A stretch of DNA of 64,000 nt from Pedobacter sp. MC2016-24 (GTDB lineage Bacteria; Bacteroidota; Bacteroidia; Sphingobacteriales; Sphingobacteriaceae): NCBI RefSeq assembly GCF_015223055.1, contig NZ_JADFBX010000010.1, positions 116,145-180,144 on the forward strand, read 5' to 3'. Below the pieces are notes generated by a model. That model saw only the letters and a list, made by a program, of their open reading frames with translations. It made no database searches and was not told the DNA's origin. Below, piece after piece: positions 16,775 through 25,524 of the stretch. The stretch's first letter is position 1. Each line of letters opens with the position of its first letter. The translations under genes and the position numbers were made by a program.

Positions 16775-18244
16775 ATGAAAAATATTTTTATTTACACCGC
16801 ATTTTTACTTAGCTTATTCACCTATGGCTGTAAAGACAATCCGGAACTGGCAGCCCTGCAAGCTCCGGATCAGCGAAAGGAAGGTGCTGACCTGACAATC
16901 AAGGCCAGTCAGTATCAACTCGCTGCAAAGGGCTTAAGCATAGCTACGGTATCAAGCGGAAATACATTCAATTACGAAGGCAGAACGGTCAACGTGAAGA
17001 CCTATTCACGAAATGTGGGCGACACCAAAAATAGCCCGGTTTTTAAATATGGCGATTTGCTAAACAGGGCGATCTCCTATAAAAATGCACACCCGCAAAC
17101 CGATGTACAGGTAAAGTTTGCGATGTATAAGATCGGTTTCAATTCTTACGTGGGTTTTAATCCGGCAGATCCTTCTTACGGCTACGTGAAGGGAAATGAC
17201 CATGGTGGCGACAGCTCGGAAAAGTTGATCTATTCTATCGTAAAAGCGGCACTGAATCAGGTTCAGATTGATTTTGTATATCAATTTGATGTGTCAGAGA
17301 GTGTATTTAATTACATCAATGGTTTTATGGAAGATCCATGCCTAACAGATCCGACAAAAAAGGTCAAAGATTATTTGAAGATGCGAAAAGTCGATTGGGG
17401 AACTGCTGCTTATCAACAGATGCACGCAAAGTTCATGACAGTGAGCCACTATACGGGAGATACTGAAGATGTGATGAACACGGTATTCAGTACCACCGGT
17501 AATGTGGATGATCATGGAAATGATGGGATTCCAAGCGGAAAGGACTGGGTGCAATCTGGTATCTTGATTAACGGACATGCAGAACTGATGGCCTCATTCA
17601 ATAAATACTTTAAGCTCATTTTTGACAACAATGCCAATCAGACAAATTTCCATACTGCAGTAAGGGACATGCACAGCAGCAATAGCTTAAATTATGACGA
17701 TTTACATTTCAGCAGCTACTTTACACCAATTCCTGTTTCTCCGGCAGGAAATTATGTGGCTGGTCAACCCGATAGCGCGGCCGTTCAGGGGAATGCCTGG
17801 GATCCGGCATTCAATCCGGTAGCCAGGTATGTTTCGCAAATGGCCACGGTTGGGGGCGACCGCTATTTAAAAGTAAATATGTACCACCTTAAAATGGACA
17901 ACTACGGTAAGAAATTTTACAACGAACTGCAAAGCATTTACCAGTCACCTGGTAGTGGCCTGAGGCATTTCCGGTTTTTGGCCAAGGAGAATTCCTACCA
18001 GTCTACCCGGCCATTGAGTGTTTTTAACTCCATCGGGATCATGAGATATATCAAGCCTACACACGCAAAAAATATCACTTTTGCTTTCAGCGGAATCAGT
18101 ACTTATTATACGCTGACCGGTTCAACCAATCTTAAACTGGATGAAAATGCTTCCAAGGCAAATTCTACAATCGTGGTCAAAGAATACACTACTGATCATC
18201 CCGTTTACAATGCCTATAAGGATATTTTTGAATACCAGTTTTAG
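16775..18244 (+). CDS. Phospholipase D-like lipoprotein
   Basis: A lipoprotein signal ends at C19 (LFTYGCK). The best motif is HAKF at H217/K219 followed by a GNVDD turn, an HxK half-site of the phospholipase D superfamily. A second candidate half-site is HLKMDNYGKKF near residue 374, so the protein may hold the two half-sites that make one PLD active centre; that part is less certain. PLD enzymes cut phosphodiesters through a phosphohistidine intermediate. With a PhoD-type enzyme next door and a receptor before it, this would be the surface or periplasmic enzyme that opens a phosphodiester substrate such as a glycerophospholipid head group or teichoic acid (inference). Confidence 0.72.
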   Translation: MKNIFIYTAFLLSLFTYGCKDNPELAALQAPDQRKEGADLTIKASQYQLAAKGLSIATVSSGNTFNYEGRTVNVKTYSRNVGDTKNSPVFKYGDLLNRAISYKNAHPQTDVQVKFAMYKIGFNSYVGFNPADPSYGYVKGNDHGGDSSEKLIYSIVKAALNQVQIDFVYQFDVSESVFNYINGFMEDPCLTDPTKKVKDYLKMRKVDWGTAAYQQMHAKFMTVSHYTGDTEDVMNTVFSTTGNVDDHGNDGIPSGKDWVQSGILINGHAELMASFNKYFKLIFDNNANQTNFHTAVRDMHSSNSLNYDDLHFSSYFTPIPVSPAGNYVAGQPDSAAVQGNAWDPAFNPVARYVSQMATVGGDRYLKVNMYHLKMDNYGKKFYNELQSIYQSPGSGLRHFRFLAKENSYQSTRPLSVFNSIGIMRYIKPTHAKNITFAFSGISTYYTLTGSTNLKLDENASKANSTIVVKEYTTDHPVYNAYKDIFEYQF

Positions 18245-18253
18245 CAGTCAGAT

Positions 18254-19777
18254 ATGAATATTTCCAGAAGAAAATTCGTCCTTTCAGCCGCGCTGCTCTT
18301 GCCAATTTCAAGGCTGACGGCCACGGATCTGAAGTCTAACGTGAACTACTTCCTGCAAGGGGTTGCCTCAGGCGATCCCCTGCAGGATTGCGTCATCATC
18401 TGGACCAGGGTCACACCTACAGATCCGCTCAAGACCCATGTCAAATGGGAAATCTCAACAGACCCCGGCTTTTCAAAGCTGATAAAAGAGGGACAGGTTG
18501 ATATTTCTGCGCACCACGATTATACGGTTAAAGTTGATGTGAAAGGATTGAAACCGGGTTGCAAATACCATTACCGGTTTTTATATCAGGGTACCATTTC
18601 TGAGGTCGGAGAGACACAAACGCTGCCTGAAGACCTGAAAGAGGGAGACTTTACCATGGCCGTGCTGAGCTGTAACAATTGGGAGGACGGCTATTTCAAT
18701 TCATTCAGGTTTCTTGCGCAAAAAACAGCCGTAGATTTGGTACTCCATCTTGGCGATTACATCTATGAATACGAAACGGGAGCATATGGCAATCCAGCCT
18801 CCGGACGAATCAATGTTCCCAAACACGAAATCGTAACGCTGCAGGATTACAGGGCCAGGTATGCGCAATACCGCACAGATCCGGATCTGCAGCTTTTACA
18901 TGCAAAAAAACCTTTTTATCTGATTTGGGACGATCATGAACTGGCCAATGATGCTTATAAGGATGGTGCAAAAAATCACCAGCCCAATGAAGGAAAATGG
19001 TCTGAGCGGAAAAAGGCAGCCATACAAGCTTACCTGGAGTGGATGCCCATACGGGCAGACAAAGGCAGCGAGGTTCGCCGGAAATTTGACATTGGGGAAG
19101 ACATATCCCTGTACCTGATGGATGAAAGGAGCAGCGATCGTACGCAACAAATGGAAAACGACCAGCCTGGCTTTAATGGTGCGGATAGGGTCATCATCGG
19201 CGAAAGCCAGTATAACTGGCTGGCCAAGGAATTAAAAAGTAGCCAATCCATATGGAAGCTGATTGGTAACCAGGTAATGTTTTCAGGATATGCCGTGGCC
19301 GAAGGGTTTAGGCTACCGAAATATAACGATTGGTGGCTTGGTTATCCGGCCGAGCGGGCTAGAATTCTGGATATGCTGGACAGGGAAAAAATCCAGAATA
19401 CGGTATTTCTTACCGGAGACCATCATGAATCCTTTGTACTTGCTGTACATAAAGAAGCGCAGTTTATGAAATATACTAAAAGCCATAAGCAAAAGCCGTT
19501 GGCCTGGGAACTGCTTACGCCTTCCATTACTTCCAGAAATGGGGATAGGCGGTCTAAAGCCGAAATTAATGATTTTGAAAAAATGTTGCAGGACAAAAAT
19601 ATAAATCCTCACCTGGTATTTGCAGACATCAAAAGCCATGGGTATTTCATTGCCACAATCAATAAAAAGAGATTTCGTACAGACTACTACTTTGTAGATA
19701 ACATCCTCACAAATCAGGCTAAAGAATACAAAGCGGCAACATTTACCATCGATGCAACAACTTTTGGCATCTCTTAG
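18254..19777 (+). CDS. phoD: PhoD-type alkaline phosphatase/phosphodiesterase
   Basis: The N-terminus has a Tat-type signal (SRRKFVLSAALL), as in PhoD enzymes, which are exported folded with bound metals. A fibronectin-like PhoD N-terminal domain (about 30-125; GVASGDPLQDCVIIWTRVTP) precedes the metallophosphatase core. Visible metal and active-site motifs are SCNNWEDGYF with C140, HLGDYIYEYE with D168, WDDHELANDAY with D226, H228 and N232, and TGDHHESF near residue 397. PhoD enzymes release phosphate from monoesters and diesters, and the Bacillus enzyme degrades wall teichoic acid. The gene is operonic with the PLD-like gene before it and the dehydrogenase after it. Confidence 0.92.
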   Translation: MNISRRKFVLSAALLLPISRLTATDLKSNVNYFLQGVASGDPLQDCVIIWTRVTPTDPLKTHVKWEISTDPGFSKLIKEGQVDISAHHDYTVKVDVKGLKPGCKYHYRFLYQGTISEVGETQTLPEDLKEGDFTMAVLSCNNWEDGYFNSFRFLAQKTAVDLVLHLGDYIYEYETGAYGNPASGRINVPKHEIVTLQDYRARYAQYRTDPDLQLLHAKKPFYLIWDDHELANDAYKDGAKNHQPNEGKWSERKKAAIQAYLEWMPIRADKGSEVRRKFDIGEDISLYLMDERSSDRTQQMENDQPGFNGADRVIIGESQYNWLAKELKSSQSIWKLIGNQVMFSGYAVAEGFRLPKYNDWWLGYPAERARILDMLDREKIQNTVFLTGDHHESFVLAVHKEAQFMKYTKSHKQKPLAWELLTPSITSRNGDRRSKAEINDFEKMLQDKNINPHLVFADIKSHGYFIATINKKRFRTDYYFVDNILTNQAKEYKAATFTIDATTFGIS

Positions 19778-19809
19778 TGGCGAATAGATATGATTTTAAA
19801 AGAACAATA

Positions 19810-20880
19810 ATGAATAAGGCGAAATTAATGGTTTTTGAGGGGCAGGGGAAAGTTATGTCTTTACAGGAACAAATTATCCCTGCATTAAATGCAGGAGAAA
19901 TATTGATTAAAAACAGGTACACTTCGATTTGTGGAAGCGACCTGCATACGTATTGCGGATTGCGTCAGGAAAAAGTACCTACCGTTTTGGGACACGAAAT
20001 TGTTGGGGAGATATTATCGTTCTCCGCCGATCATCAACAGACCGATTACCTTGGGAATAAATTAAATATAGGTGACCGCGTGACCTGGAGCATTTTTTCC
20101 TCAGATCCGGACTCAGAGCTGGCTAAGGCAGGAATGCCTCAGAAAGGAACTGACCTGTTTAAATATGGTCACGCACAGGTGACTGCCAACGATGCGCTTC
20201 ATGGCGGATTGTCAACCCATTGCATTCTCAAACGCGGTACCGCAGTACTTGGGATTTCAAAAGAAATTCCTTTGCCGGTCGCGGCGATCATCAACTGCGC
20301 TGTAGCTACCGTAGCTGGTGGTTTACGGTTGGCGGGAAACCTGCACAACAAAAAGGTACTCATCACTGGAAGTGGCCTTCTGGGCATGGTTTGCGCAGCC
20401 ATGTGCAAAGATGCGGGCGCTAAAATTATCCATGTGGCAGACATCAATCCCCAGCGCCTGGAACAGGCACATGCTTTTGCTGCAGATGAAACCCATCTGC
20501 TCACAGATCCAGCTGTACAATTGCCTGCGGGCATTGATGTGGCTTTTGACATGAGCGGTGCCCCGGATGCCATGGAGCAGGGAATACAGGCATTGGGAAT
20601 AGGAGGGACTGCCGTCTGGATCGGAGCGGTATTTAAAACCAGAAAGGTGCAGATCGATGCCGAATCTGTGATCCGCAGACTGATTGCCATTAAAGGTTTA
20701 CACAATTATAATTTCGAAGATTTTGTTTACGCAGTAGACTTTATCAATAGAAATCACCAGGCATTTCCTTTCCATGAAGTGGTGTCAAAAGAATTTATCC
20801 TTTCGGATACCAACGAAGCATTTCAATATGCTGTGACACATAAACCACTGCGGGTAGGCATCAATTTAACTCAACAGTAA
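19810..20880 (+). CDS. Zinc-type alcohol dehydrogenase, phosphonate-associated type
   Basis: This medium-chain dehydrogenase (356 aa) shows the catalytic zinc cysteine in SICGSDLHTYCG and GHEIVGEI, and a Rossmann motif in VLITGSGLLGMVCAA. Its start and the CGSDLHT context resemble the proposed phosphonate-catabolism alcohol dehydrogenase group (HpnZ-type), which is known from gene neighbourhood rather than biochemistry. I chose the ATG at 19810; a GTG at 19777 overlapping the phoD stop would add 11 residues. It may oxidise the alcohol or hydroxy-acid part released from the phosphorus substrate. It is followed 1 bp later by the transporter gene. Confidence 0.82.
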   Translation: MNKAKLMVFEGQGKVMSLQEQIIPALNAGEILIKNRYTSICGSDLHTYCGLRQEKVPTVLGHEIVGEILSFSADHQQTDYLGNKLNIGDRVTWSIFSSDPDSELAKAGMPQKGTDLFKYGHAQVTANDALHGGLSTHCILKRGTAVLGISKEIPLPVAAIINCAVATVAGGLRLAGNLHNKKVLITGSGLLGMVCAAMCKDAGAKIIHVADINPQRLEQAHAFAADETHLLTDPAVQLPAGIDVAFDMSGAPDAMEQGIQALGIGGTAVWIGAVFKTRKVQIDAESVIRRLIAIKGLHNYNFEDFVYAVDFINRNHQAFPFHEVVSKEFILSDTNEAFQYAVTHKPLRVGINLTQQ

Positions 20881-20881
20881 A

Positions 20882-22096
20882 ATGGACAAAAAATTTAGGG
20901 TACAGCAATGGACAATGTTGCTGATTACCATGTTCTGTTATCTCTTTTTTTATACAGGCAGGCACAATTTCGGCTGGGCTGCAAAAGGTATGGCCGCCGA
21001 TTTACACATTCCATATACCACCATCGGGTGGATCAGTTTTTCGATGTTACTCGGTTATTCAATCGGTCAGCTGATCAATGGAAACCTGGCCGACCGGCTT
21101 AGCGCCAGGTTAATGGTTTCGGTAGGCGCATATCTATCGATCCTGACTAATATTACCATTAGTTTTTCGAATAGCGCAGTCATGATCATGCTGCTCTGGG
21201 CATTAAATGGTTATTTTCAGTCTATGGCCTGGGCACCCGGTGCCAAGCTGATCAACAACTGGTGGTCTGAAAAGGAACGCGGAAAGGCCTTTGGGTTTTA
21301 CACCATGGCTGCCGGTCTGTCCTCTGTAGTAACCTATCTGCTCTCCATTATTTTATTGCAGCAAGGATATGAATGGCGCATGCTGTTTCGATTACCTGTA
21401 CTCTTGCTGCTGATATCTGCCACTGCATTTTTAATCATTGCCAGGGATAAACCAAGTGTTAAAACGGATTCCTCTGCATCTTTAGCCCCATCAATTACCT
21501 GGGTGGAGCGGTACCGGATGGTCTTGAAAAATAAAAAGTTTATGGTCACCTCGCTAGGTTTCGGATTTGAGAGCATGGCACGTTACGGACTTATTTTTTG
21601 GGTTCCAGTCCATTATCTGGGTAACAATTGGAAAGATAATCCTGGAAACCTTTGGGTTACTTTTTTATTGCCTGTAGGGATGGCTGCCGGAGCACTTACA
21701 TTTGGCATGCTTTCAGATAGCCTGTTCAAAAAAGACAGAATCAAGGCCATTGCCTTTGGAATGCTGGTGAGTGCAGTCATTGCGATATTGATCTACATTT
21801 CTCCGGCACATAATCTATGGCTGGGTGGAGGACTGATGTTGCTGGCCGGTTTTTTCGTCTATGGGCCTCAGGCTTGTTTCTGGCCATTAAGTCCGGACTT
21901 GCTCGGGAGCAATCTGACCGGAACCGGGATCGGTTTTATGAATATGATTGGATATCTGTTCGCTGCTTTTGGAGAACCGTTACTCGGCTACGCGATTGAT
22001 GTTACGGGTAGCTCCAATAGCATTTTTATTGTCATTGCTGTCCTCTGCCTCTTGTCCTGCCTGAGTGTGTGGACAGTCCGTAGCATGAAAGGCTGA
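20882..22096 (+). CDS. MFS transporter, organophosphate:phosphate antiporter type
   Basis: This 404-residue protein has about 12 membrane helices. The first carries YLFFYTGRHNFGWA, close to the YxxxYxxRxN pattern of GlpT/UhpT/UhpC-type organophosphate antiporters, and the loop after helix 2 has NGNLADRLSARLMV, the MFS motif A equivalent. The second half begins around residue 215 (MVLKNKKFMVTSLGFGFESM). It lies directly behind the dehydrogenase gene and closes the island, so it is the likely inner-membrane step that imports a phosphate ester (for example glycerol 3-phosphate) or a phosphonate produced by the upstream enzymes. Confidence 0.85.
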   Translation: MDKKFRVQQWTMLLITMFCYLFFYTGRHNFGWAAKGMAADLHIPYTTIGWISFSMLLGYSIGQLINGNLADRLSARLMVSVGAYLSILTNITISFSNSAVMIMLLWALNGYFQSMAWAPGAKLINNWWSEKERGKAFGFYTMAAGLSSVVTYLLSIILLQQGYEWRMLFRLPVLLLLISATAFLIIARDKPSVKTDSSASLAPSITWVERYRMVLKNKKFMVTSLGFGFESMARYGLIFWVPVHYLGNNWKDNPGNLWVTFLLPVGMAAGALTFGMLSDSLFKKDRIKAIAFGMLVSAVIAILIYISPAHNLWLGGGLMLLAGFFVYGPQACFWPLSPDLLGSNLTGTGIGFMNMIGYLFAAFGEPLLGYAIDVTGSSNSIFIVIAVLCLLSCLSVWTVRSMKG

Positions 22097-22101
22097 CAAA
22101 C

Positions 22102-22128
22102 TGAGACAAATCGACAACAGATTGAACA
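22102..22128 (+). promoter_or_regulatory. Glycan regulon site A
   Basis: The site carries three repeats: CTGAGAC, TCGAC and TTGAACA. TACTTTGG at 22151-22158 is the -7 box, and AACCAATTATGAACC begins at 22168. The GH5 start codon is 112 bp downstream of the site, and five genes follow as one operon. Confidence 0.7.
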
Positions 22129-22239
22129 TTTTTTATAAAGGGCATTGGTTTACTTTGGAAGATAACAAAACCAATTATGAACCTTCCTGCAAAATCTGCT
22201 GCTTACAGGTCGTTGTATTTTGCAGGTCAACACACTTTT

Positions 22240-23322
22240 ATGAAATTTAAATGGATTTCCCTCATTGTTCTATTGACGTTAAACCTCAGCACCTTTGCCC
22301 AGATTAAAATCATCGCTCCGGATAAAGTCTGGTCTGATGAAAAAGCGATCGAGTGGTATAAAAAACAACCTTATCTGGTTGGCTCAAATTACATACCAGC
22401 CAGTGCAATAAATCAGTTGGAAATGTGGCAGGCTGATACCTTTGATCCTGCAGGCATTGATAAAGAGCTGGCCTTGGCCGAAAGTATCGGTATGAATACC
22501 ATGCGGGTATTTTTACACAGTTTAGCGTATAAGGCAGACCCCGCTGGCTTTAAAACCCGTATCGGTGAATTTCTGAAAATTGCCGATAGACACCAAATCA
22601 AACCCATGTTTGTGTTTTTTGACGATTGCTGGAATAAAGTGCCGCAGATCGGAAAACAACCCGAGCGAAAACTGGGAATACACAATTCCGGCTGGATGCA
22701 GGATCCAGGCGATCCGGCTTCTAAGGAAGCCACAAACTACCCCCTTTTGGAGGTGTATGTAAAAGATATCCTGAAAACTTTTGCTCAGGATAAACGCATA
22801 CTACTCTGGGACCTTTACAATGAACCAGGAAACAGTGGTAAAGTAGATACCACCATGCCTTTACTAACTAAAATATTTACCTGGGCCCGGGCCATCAACC
22901 CCCAGCAACCGCTTACTGCAGGTATCTGGAACTGGAGCGAACAATTTAATGCGCTTAGCAGGTTTCAATTGGCCAACTCAGATGTGATTTCTTACCATTG
23001 TTATGATCAGCCTGAACAACATTTAAGAACTATTGAGCTCTTAAAGCTTTATGGAAAGCCATTGCTTTGTACGGAATACATGGCACGTACACGCAATAGT
23101 ACATTTGTAAATACGCTGCCTATACTGAAAAAACAAAATGTAGCGGCCATAAACTGGGGCTTTGTTGATGGAAAAACCAATACCAAATACGCATGGGATA
23201 CTCCCTTAAAAGATGGCCAGGAACCATCAGTATGGTTTCATGACGTTTTTCGTGCAGATGGAACACCTTATTTAAAAGAGGAAACTGACCTGATCAGGAA
23301 ACTCACCACTGCTAAAAAATAA
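22240..23322 (+). CDS. Secreted GH5-like glycoside hydrolase
   Basis: I chose the ATG at 22240 (360 aa), which gives the signal peptide MKFKWISLIVLLTLNLSTFA; the ATG at 22177 would add 21 residues. It is a TIM-barrel hydrolase of clan GH-A: the acid/base is E195 in DLYNEPGNSG and the nucleophile is E279 in LCTEYMA, 84 residues apart as in GH5. FFDDCWN, HNSGWMQ and YHCYDQP supply the usual aromatic substrate contacts. The specificity could be a beta-mannan, glucan or xylan; the subfamily is not decided. It is the first gene of an operon behind regulon site A and is followed by DUF1080, Gfo/Idh, GH105 and epimerase genes. Confidence 0.82.
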   Translation: MKFKWISLIVLLTLNLSTFAQIKIIAPDKVWSDEKAIEWYKKQPYLVGSNYIPASAINQLEMWQADTFDPAGIDKELALAESIGMNTMRVFLHSLAYKADPAGFKTRIGEFLKIADRHQIKPMFVFFDDCWNKVPQIGKQPERKLGIHNSGWMQDPGDPASKEATNYPLLEVYVKDILKTFAQDKRILLWDLYNEPGNSGKVDTTMPLLTKIFTWARAINPQQPLTAGIWNWSEQFNALSRFQLANSDVISYHCYDQPEQHLRTIELLKLYGKPLLCTEYMARTRNSTFVNTLPILKKQNVAAINWGFVDGKTNTKYAWDTPLKDGQEPSVWFHDVFRADGTPYLKEETDLIRKLTTAKK

Positions 23323-23372
23323 TTAGCCTAAAAATAGATTTCTAAACACGATTATAATACCCGGATAAATTT

Positions 23373-24140
23373 ATGAAAAATTACAAATTGGTATATGCTG
23401 CATGGTTTGCAGCATTTTCCATTGGCAGCGCATCTGCTCAGCACAACAATTCGATGCAGTCGCCTAAAATGAACAGCCTCAGCGCAACTGAAAAAAAAGA
23501 AGGTTTCAAATTGCTTTGGAATGGCAAAGATGCAACTGGCTGGCGTGCCATATTTAAAGATCAGTTTCCAGGCAAGGGTTGGGAAATGAAAGATGGATTG
23601 CTTACGGTTTTACCCTCTAACGGAGAAGAGGAAGGCTCTGGAGGAGACATCGTAACCACTAAAGAATATGCCGCTTTTATCTTAAAATTCGATTTTAAAC
23701 TTAAACCGGGTGCCAACAGTGGGGTTAAGTATTTTGTAACCGAACAAGAAAAAACTTCAAAATCCGGCATTGGCTTAGAATATCAGATTTTGGATGATGA
23801 ACTTCACCCGGATGCAAAATTGGGTAAAAATGGGAACCGTAAGCTGGCATCTCTTTATGATTTGATTCCCGCCAACAAACCTGCTTCGGTGATCAAGCCC
23901 ATTGGTGACTGGAATTCGGGTGAAATTAGGGTGTTCCCAAACAAGCATGTAGAACACTGGCTGAACGGCGTTAAGATCCTTGAATATGAACGTGGATCGA
24001 AAGCATTTAAAGACCTTGTAGCTACCAGTAAATATAAAACCTGGAAAAATTTTGGTCAGGCTGACCAGGGACATATCCTGTTACAGGACCATGGCAATCA
24101 GGTTTCTTATAAAAACATCAAAATAAAAGAACTTAAATAA
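23373..24140 (+). CDS. DUF1080 protein, 3-keto-disaccharide hydrolase type
   Basis: A signal peptide (1-23, ending SASA) precedes a single DUF1080 concanavalin-like domain (about 45-255). Landmarks are GFKLLWNGKDATGWRAIF, GWEMKDGLLTVLP, LKFDFKLKPGANSGVKYF and WNSGEIRVFPNKHVEHWLNG. Members of this family are known to cleave sugars carrying a keto group at C3. The next gene encodes a Gfo/Idh/MocA oxidoreductase, which could make or reduce such a keto group, so the pair may form an oxidation-then-cleavage route that avoids normal hydrolysis. The gap to that gene is 8 bp. Confidence 0.88.
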   Translation: MKNYKLVYAAWFAAFSIGSASAQHNNSMQSPKMNSLSATEKKEGFKLLWNGKDATGWRAIFKDQFPGKGWEMKDGLLTVLPSNGEEEGSGGDIVTTKEYAAFILKFDFKLKPGANSGVKYFVTEQEKTSKSGIGLEYQILDDELHPDAKLGKNGNRKLASLYDLIPANKPASVIKPIGDWNSGEIRVFPNKHVEHWLNGVKILEYERGSKAFKDLVATSKYKTWKNFGQADQGHILLQDHGNQVSYKNIKIKELK

Positions 24141-24148
24141 GGAAGGCC

Positions 24149-25513
24149 ATGGAAAATTCGAGGAGAGATTTCATAAAAAAGGCAGCAATTGCAGCAGCGG
24201 GAACCTATGTGGGGAGCGCTTTCAGCATGTCTGCCAAAAGCTACGCACGCATTATTGGTGCCAACGATCGGGTTAATGTAGGCATAGTTGGTTTTTCAGA
24301 TCGATTTAAAGACACCTTGTTTCCTTGTTTTTTAAATCACCAAAAGGAATTGAATTTTGACATTACTGCACTTTCTGATCTTTGGAATTATCGTAGGGAT
24401 CTGGGGGCAGAACATATCAAAAATAAAATTGGGCATGGCATCACCACCTGTCGAAACAATGATGAGCTGTATGCTTTAAAAGATATTGACGCGGTAATCA
24501 TCAGTTCCCCGGATTTCGCACATGCCTCCCATGCGATTGAAGCTGTACGTAATAAAAAAGATGTTTATTGCGAAAAACCTTTTGCAGAAACCATGGAAGA
24601 TGCGCGCACAGCTTTGAAAGCTGTACGGGAGTCTAAGCAAATCCTGCAGATCGGTTCGCAACGTCGTAGCGGACAAAATTACCAGGCTGCGGCCGACTTT
24701 ATTAAACAAGGTAAATTCGGGGATATTACCATGGTAGAGTTAAGCTGGAATGTAAACCAGCCTGGCCGATGGCGTCGACCGGATCTTGTGGCTAAATTGA
24801 AGGAAAAAGATACGGATTGGCGCAGATTTCTTTTAAATCGACCTTATGAACCTTTTAATCCCCGCATATATTTAGAGTATAGGTTGTTCTGGCCTTATTC
24901 TTCCGGGATGCCGGGACAATGGATGAGTCATCAGATCGATACTGTACATTGGTTTACCGGTTTGCCACATCCACGCAGTGTAACGGCTAATGGAGGAATT
25001 TACCAATGGAAAGATGGGCGCCGGAACTGGGATACGACCACAGCTGTGTTTGATTATGGTCCCTTGAATGATCCCAGTAAAGGCTTCCAGGTGGTATTCA
25101 CTTCCAGAATGCACAACGGTGAGGAGAAGCCAGCTGAAATTTATTATTCAAATGGTGGAGAACTAAACCTGATCACCAATACAGTATCTGCAAGCGGTGG
25201 ACTCGGGGCAAGAGCAGCTGCAGCAATGAAGATGAAGCCGAATTTGCTTCCGGAAGTAAAACTGGCTGCACCAACACTCCAGGCGGTTGCATCGGCCAAT
25301 ACTGGTGCAGATGTGTTGAGTTCAAACCACATGCGCAACTGGTTGGAATGCATACGAAGCCGCAAAGAACCCAATGCTCCGGTTGAAGCAGGTTATCGCC
25401 ATTCCATTGCAAACATCATGTGTAATGCAGCTGTACATACCGGTGGAAAAGCAAACTTTGATGAAACCACACAGGAAGTGATGGTGAACGGAAAAATTTT
25501 TAAATATTCATAA
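24149..25513 (+). CDS. Tat-exported Gfo/Idh/MocA-family oxidoreductase
   Basis: The N-terminus NSRRDFIKKAAIAAAGTYVG is a Tat signal, so the enzyme is exported with its NAD(P) bound. The Rossmann part follows (about 40-165; VNVGIVGFSDRF, AVIISSPDFAHASHAIEA, and YCEKPFAETMEDA with the conserved EKP). The C-terminal alpha/beta domain carries MSHQIDTVHWFTGLPHP. These enzymes oxidise or reduce ring hydroxyls. It lies between the DUF1080 gene (8 bp) and a GH105 gene (11 bp). A role in C3 oxidation of a glycoside is inference from this pairing. Confidence 0.88.
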   Translation: MENSRRDFIKKAAIAAAGTYVGSAFSMSAKSYARIIGANDRVNVGIVGFSDRFKDTLFPCFLNHQKELNFDITALSDLWNYRRDLGAEHIKNKIGHGITTCRNNDELYALKDIDAVIISSPDFAHASHAIEAVRNKKDVYCEKPFAETMEDARTALKAVRESKQILQIGSQRRSGQNYQAAADFIKQGKFGDITMVELSWNVNQPGRWRRPDLVAKLKEKDTDWRRFLLNRPYEPFNPRIYLEYRLFWPYSSGMPGQWMSHQIDTVHWFTGLPHPRSVTANGGIYQWKDGRRNWDTTTAVFDYGPLNDPSKGFQVVFTSRMHNGEEKPAEIYYSNGGELNLITNTVSASGGLGARAAAAMKMKPNLLPEVKLAAPTLQAVASANTGADVLSSNHMRNWLECIRSRKEPNAPVEAGYRHSIANIMCNAAVHTGGKANFDETTQEVMVNGKIFKYS

Positions 25514-25524
25514 CACACTTAAAT

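Noticed and set aside
20199..20705. 168-codon minus-strand frame inside the alcohol dehydrogenase gene
   Set aside because: The plus-strand protein has intact zinc and Rossmann motifs; long antisense frames are common in such GC-richer genes.
22081..22128. Reading the first triple-repeat sites as transposon or attachment-site repeats
   Set aside because: No transposase, target duplications or paired ends are present, and all copies point toward a gene start with a -7 box at constant spacing.
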